Of a DNA stretch of 7,933 nucleotides, positions 4,550 through 7,933 are shown piece by piece (positions within the stretch are counted from its first letter, which is position 1; the number at the start of each line of letters is the position of its first letter). The notes beneath the pieces were generated by a model, which was not told the DNA's origin, did no database searches, and saw nothing but the letters and a program-made list of their open reading frames with translations. Both the position numbers and the translations under genes were made by a program. This DNA comes from Campylobacterales bacterium (GTDB lineage Bacteria; Campylobacterota; Campylobacteria; Campylobacterales; Nitratiruptoraceae): positions 1-7,933 of the forward strand of contig JAMOUF010000191.1 of NCBI GenBank assembly GCA_027068245.1, given 5' to 3'.

Positions 4550-7500
4550 ATGGATATATTAAACAGTTATAGGGACAATTGCGGTTTTGGACTGCTTGCA
4601 AGCATTGACAACACACCCTCCCATAAAAATGTGGACGACGCCATTAAGGCGCTGGAGAGGATGATGCACAGGGGTGCCATTGCCGCTGATGGCAAAAGCG
4701 GCGACGGCAGCGGGCTGCTCTTTTCGATGCCTCACAGGTTTTTTGAAAAGATCTCCAAAAAAGAGGGTTTTACCCTTCCCAAACACTACGCGGTGGCGAT
4801 GGTGTTTTATAAAAATGATTCCAATCTCTCGGTTTTTAAAGAGTATTGTGCCAAAAACGATCTTAAAGTGCTCCATATAAGAGAGGTTCCTGTTGATACG
4901 GAGGCCCTTGGGGAGCAGGCTAAACAGACCCTTCCAAAAATAGTCCAGATTTTTGTGGCACCAAACTCTTTGATAGCGAAAAAGAGGTTCGACGCCCTTT
5001 TGTATCTGACAAGAAGAGAGGTTGAAAAGGAGCTGGAGGGGGATGAGGATTTTTACATCCCCACGTTCTCATCCAAAACCATCGCCTACAAAGGGCTGGT
5101 TATGCCTACATATATAAAAAAGTTCTATCCGGATCTGCAGGACAGGGATTTTGAGGCAAGCTACGCCCTCTTTCACCAAAGATTTTCCACCAATACCCTT
5201 CCAAAATGGAAACTGGCCCAGCCTTTTAGGATGATAGCCCACAACGGCGAGATAAACTCCATTTTAGCCAACAGATTCAACGTATTGGCGAAGTGCGAGT
5301 CATTAAAGAGCGAGGTTTTCAGCGACGAGGAGCTAAAAAGGATCATTCCGCCGCTGGAAAAAGAGGCCAGTGACTCCAAAAGCCTGGATAACTTCTTCGA
5401 GTTTTTGGTTGTAAACGGAATGGAGTTTTTCAAAGCGGCCAGAGCCCTGATACCCGCCCCTTGGCAAAACGCCCCACATATGGATGCCAAGCTTCGGGCC
5501 TTTTACGAATATACCTCCACCTGCTTTGAGGCCTGGGACGGCCCAGCTGCGGTGAGCCTTACCGATGGGAGGTATATAGGCTGCGTGCTGGATAGAAACG
5601 GATTAAGACCCGCAAAATATATCATCACAAAGGACAACAGGCTCATAATCGCCAGCGAATACGGTATATTGCAGGTGCCAGAAGATGAGATAGTCGAAAG
5701 AGGAAGGCTTCAAAGCGGCGAGATGATAGCGCTGGATTTGAAGTATGGCGTGGTTTTGAAAAACGAGGATATCAACGACTACCTGAAAAACTCCAACCCA
5801 TACGACAAATGGCTCAACGAGCATATGGTTTATCTGCAGGAGCATATCGAGTCGCCCTTTAGCGATTTCAAAGATTTCGAGCTTGAGGATGTGGTGCATA
5901 AACAGAGATATTTCAATATCACCCACGAGCACGTGGAGCAGGTGATAGAGCCTATGATAAAAGATGGCAAGGAGGCTGTGGGCTCTATGGGTGACGATAC
6001 TCCCATGGCGGCTTTCAGCGGCGTTCAAAGAAGTTTCGCGGACTTTTTCAAGCAGAAGTTCGCCCAGGTGACCAACCCGCCAATAGACCCTATCAGAGAG
6101 AAGATCGTTATGAGCCTTAACACCGGTTTTGGCGAGATCCACAATATTTTGGACGAAGACCCAAGTCACGCCATCAGACTAAAAGCTGTCTCTCCGATTT
6201 TGATAAAGGAGAAACTCGACATACTGCGTTCATACGGGGATGAGAGGCATCCAAGATACAGAAAAGAGTTCAAGAACAGAACATTCTCCACGGTATTTGA
6301 AAAAGAGCTGAAGGGCTCTTTGGAAAGCCTTGTGGATGAGATTATAAAAAGCGTAAAAGAGGATGGTATCCGGATAGTATTTTTGGATGACAGGGAGCTT
6401 AGCGCACATAAAAAGGCCATGCCTATGGCTATGGTTGTTGGAAGGCTCAACAGACGGCTTTTGGAGGAGAAGGTAAGGCACCTTGTATCTATCGTGCCTA
6501 TAACGGGCGAGGTGGTGGACTCCCACTCCGCTGCGGTGCTTGTTGGATACGGCGCCAGCGCGGTATATCCATATCTGCTTTATGCCACCGTTTATGAAAA
6601 CCTGAAAAAGAAAAAACTGAGCCCTTTCGAGTTGAAAAACCAGTTTAAAAATGTCGTAAACGCCCTTAACGCCGGGTTTTTAAAGATAATGTCAAAGATG
6701 GGTATTTCCACCATCGCATCATACAGAAACGCCTCTTTGTTCGACGCACTGGGCCTAAGCCGGGAGATTGTCAGCGACTGTTTTACCGACAGCGCCGCCT
6801 TGATACCGGGGCTTGGATACGAGGATATCGAAAAGAGACTGGACGAATACCATAAAAACGCCTATGAGATAGATATGGAAAAGAGGATATTTCCCCTTGA
6901 GATGGGCGGATACTACAAATATATAGACGGCAAAGAGTATCACGACTTCTCTCCAAACACGGTAAACCAGATACATAAGGTCTCAGTTACCGGTGATAAA
7001 AAGGATTATAAAGAGCTAAAAGGTATGATAGAGGGCAGGGGACTTAGGTTTATAAGGGACTTTTTGGAGATCAACAGCGATCAAAAGCCTATCAGCGTAG
7101 ATGAGGTTGAACCGATAGAGGAGATTTTCAAAAGATTCGACAGTGCGGCAATGAGCCTTGGTTCCATATCACCGGAGGCACATGAGTGTATAGCCGAGGC
7201 TATGAATACGATAGGGGCCAAAAGCAACTCTGGTGAGGGTGGCGAGGATGAGAGCCGTTTTGGGACGATTAAAAACTCCAAAATCAAGCAGGTTGCATCC
7301 GGAAGATTTGGCGTAACGCCCGCATATCTAAGAAGCGCGGAAGAGATTCAGATAAAGATAGCCCAGGGCGCAAAACCCGGTGAGGGCGGACAGCTTCCAG
7401 GCCATAAGGTAACCGAGCTTATAGCCAAGCTAAGGCATACGATGCCAGGAGTGACGCTCATATCACCCCCGCCTCATCACGATATATACTCTATTGAGGA

Positions 7501-7933
7501 TCTGGCACAGCTGATTTTCGATCTAAAACAGGTAAACCCTGAGGCGAAAATAGCCGTAAAACTGGTATCCACAGCAGGTGTGGGAACTATCGCCACCGGC
7601 GTTGCCAAAGCCTATGCCGACAAAATTATCATATCCGGAGGCGAAGGCGGAACGGGCGCGGCTCCACTGGCTTCGATAAAATTTGCGGGAAATCCCTGGG
7701 AACCGGGACTTGTGGAGGCCCATAACTCATTGAAGGCCAATCATCTAAGGGAGCTTGTTGAGCTGCAAACAGACGGCGGGCTGAAAACCGGGCTTGATAT
7801 CATAAAAGCCGCTTTGCTGGGTGCCGAGAGTTACGCCTTTGGAACGGGCGTATTGACGATAATCGGATGTAAGATTTTGCGTATATGCCATCTAAACAGA
7901 TGCACCGTGGGTATTGCCACGCAAAACGAGTTT
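4550..7933 (+). CDS. gltB: Glutamate synthase large subunit (partial, 3' end outside window)
   Basis: The frame is open for 1128 codons to the window edge; full-length GltB is about 1,500 residues. The enzyme makes two glutamates from glutamine and 2-oxoglutarate, the second half of the GS-GOGAT ammonia-assimilation route, with electrons usually delivered by GltD. Residues 1-10 form a propeptide ahead of C11 (NCGFGLLA), the N-terminal nucleophile of the class II amidotransferase domain (about 11-410). That domain also shows RFSTNTLP (211-218) and HNGEIN (231-236). The central domain has GSMGDDTP (478-485) and QVTNPPIDPIRE from 506. The FMN/synthase domain has AMSLGSIS from about 867, SNSGEGGEDE (892-901), GEGGTGAAP (1031-1039) and the 3Fe-4S ligands C1107, C1113, C1118 (Cx5Cx4C). 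The GEGGTGAAP block reads GHDGGTGASP in the E. coli type. The missing part would be the C-terminal beta-helix. Whether gltD follows cannot be seen. No frameshift or lost active-site residue was found. Confidence 0.96.
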   Translation, partial: MDILNSYRDNCGFGLLASIDNTPSHKNVDDAIKALERMMHRGAIAADGKSGDGSGLLFSMPHRFFEKISKKEGFTLPKHYAVAMVFYKNDSNLSVFKEYCAKNDLKVLHIREVPVDTEALGEQAKQTLPKIVQIFVAPNSLIAKKRFDALLYLTRREVEKELEGDEDFYIPTFSSKTIAYKGLVMPTYIKKFYPDLQDRDFEASYALFHQRFSTNTLPKWKLAQPFRMIAHNGEINSILANRFNVLAKCESLKSEVFSDEELKRIIPPLEKEASDSKSLDNFFEFLVVNGMEFFKAARALIPAPWQNAPHMDAKLRAFYEYTSTCFEAWDGPAAVSLTDGRYIGCVLDRNGLRPAKYIITKDNRLIIASEYGILQVPEDEIVERGRLQSGEMIALDLKYGVVLKNEDINDYLKNSNPYDKWLNEHMVYLQEHIESPFSDFKDFELEDVVHKQRYFNITHEHVEQVIEPMIKDGKEAVGSMGDDTPMAAFSGVQRSFADFFKQKFAQVTNPPIDPIREKIVMSLNTGFGEIHNILDEDPSHAIRLKAVSPILIKEKLDILRSYGDERHPRYRKEFKNRTFSTVFEKELKGSLESLVDEIIKSVKEDGIRIVFLDDRELSAHKKAMPMAMVVGRLNRRLLEEKVRHLVSIVPITGEVVDSHSAAVLVGYGASAVYPYLLYATVYENLKKKKLSPFELKNQFKNVVNALNAGFLKIMSKMGISTIASYRNASLFDALGLSREIVSDCFTDSAALIPGLGYEDIEKRLDEYHKNAYEIDMEKRIFPLEMGGYYKYIDGKEYHDFSPNTVNQIHKVSVTGDKKDYKELKGMIEGRGLRFIRDFLEINSDQKPISVDEVEPIEEIFKRFDSAAMSLGSISPEAHECIAEAMNTIGAKSNSGEGGEDESRFGTIKNSKIKQVASGRFGVTPAYLRSAEEIQIKIAQGAKPGEGGQLPGHKVTELIAKLRHTMPGVTLISPPPHHDIYSIEDLAQLIFDLKQVNPEAKIAVKLVSTAGVGTIATGVAKAYADKIIISGGEGGTGAAPLASIKFAGNPWEPGLVEAHNSLKANHLRELVELQTDGGLKTGLDIIKAALLGAESYAFGTGVLTIIGCKILRICHLNRCTVGIATQNEF

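Noticed and set aside
5603..6169. Open reading frame of 188 codons on the minus strand
   Set aside because: It is fully antisense to conserved gltB, including the central-domain motifs. The predicted protein shows no recognisable domain.
1..7933. Mobile elements, CRISPR arrays, tRNA/rRNA genes, toxin-antitoxin or defence genes
   Set aside because: I looked for terminal or spaced repeats, transposase motifs, tRNA-like folds and defence-type proteins and saw none. Coding sequence fills all but 114 bases.

Overview
The window looks like chromosomal DNA of a Campylobacterota (Epsilonproteobacteria) bacterium. Three things point there: gene content, the frequent use of ATA, AGA and AGG codons, and several protein forms typical of that group (a short RecO, a free-standing FlhX, and a TtcA-like protein with the sequence CSFF). 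The order fabD - MTA/SAH nucleosidase - ttcA-like also matches, from memory, Campylobacter jejuni Cj0116-Cj0118. No genus can be assigned, and there is no sign of mobile DNA, CRISPR, tRNA or rRNA.

Region 1 (2-3824, + strand) is a tightly packed operon of six genes. They are the 3' end of fabD (fatty-acid synthesis), an MTA/SAH/aminofutalosine nucleosidase, a TtcA-family tRNA thiolase, a FliK-like protein, FlhX (a stand-alone copy of the FlhB C-terminal switch domain) and an unknown, very acidic 230-residue protein. The first four junctions overlap by 4 bases (ATGA or GTGA) and the last by one base. The operon thus joins housekeeping genes to a pair of flagellar type III export-switch homologues, and then to a protein of unknown function. 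A perfect TATAAT and an 8-bp dyad inside flhX could give the acidic gene its own promoter.

Region 2 (3821-4435, - strand) is recO, a DNA-repair mediator. It converges on the operon so closely that the two stop codons overlap. A perfect 10-bp stem-loop lies in the last codons of recO.

Region 3 (4436-4549) is the only intergenic gap. It is AT-rich, separates the divergent genes recO and gltB, and holds a candidate gltB promoter with an inverted repeat just downstream of the -10 element.

Region 4 (4550 to the end, + strand) is gltB, the large subunit of glutamate synthase. It is open for 1128 codons and cut by the window edge just after its three iron-sulfur cysteines.

The best candidate for something under-described is the FliK-like/FlhX/acidic-protein trio. 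The FliK-like and FlhX calls rest on family resemblance. A functional link to the acidic protein is inferred only from gene order and coupling.
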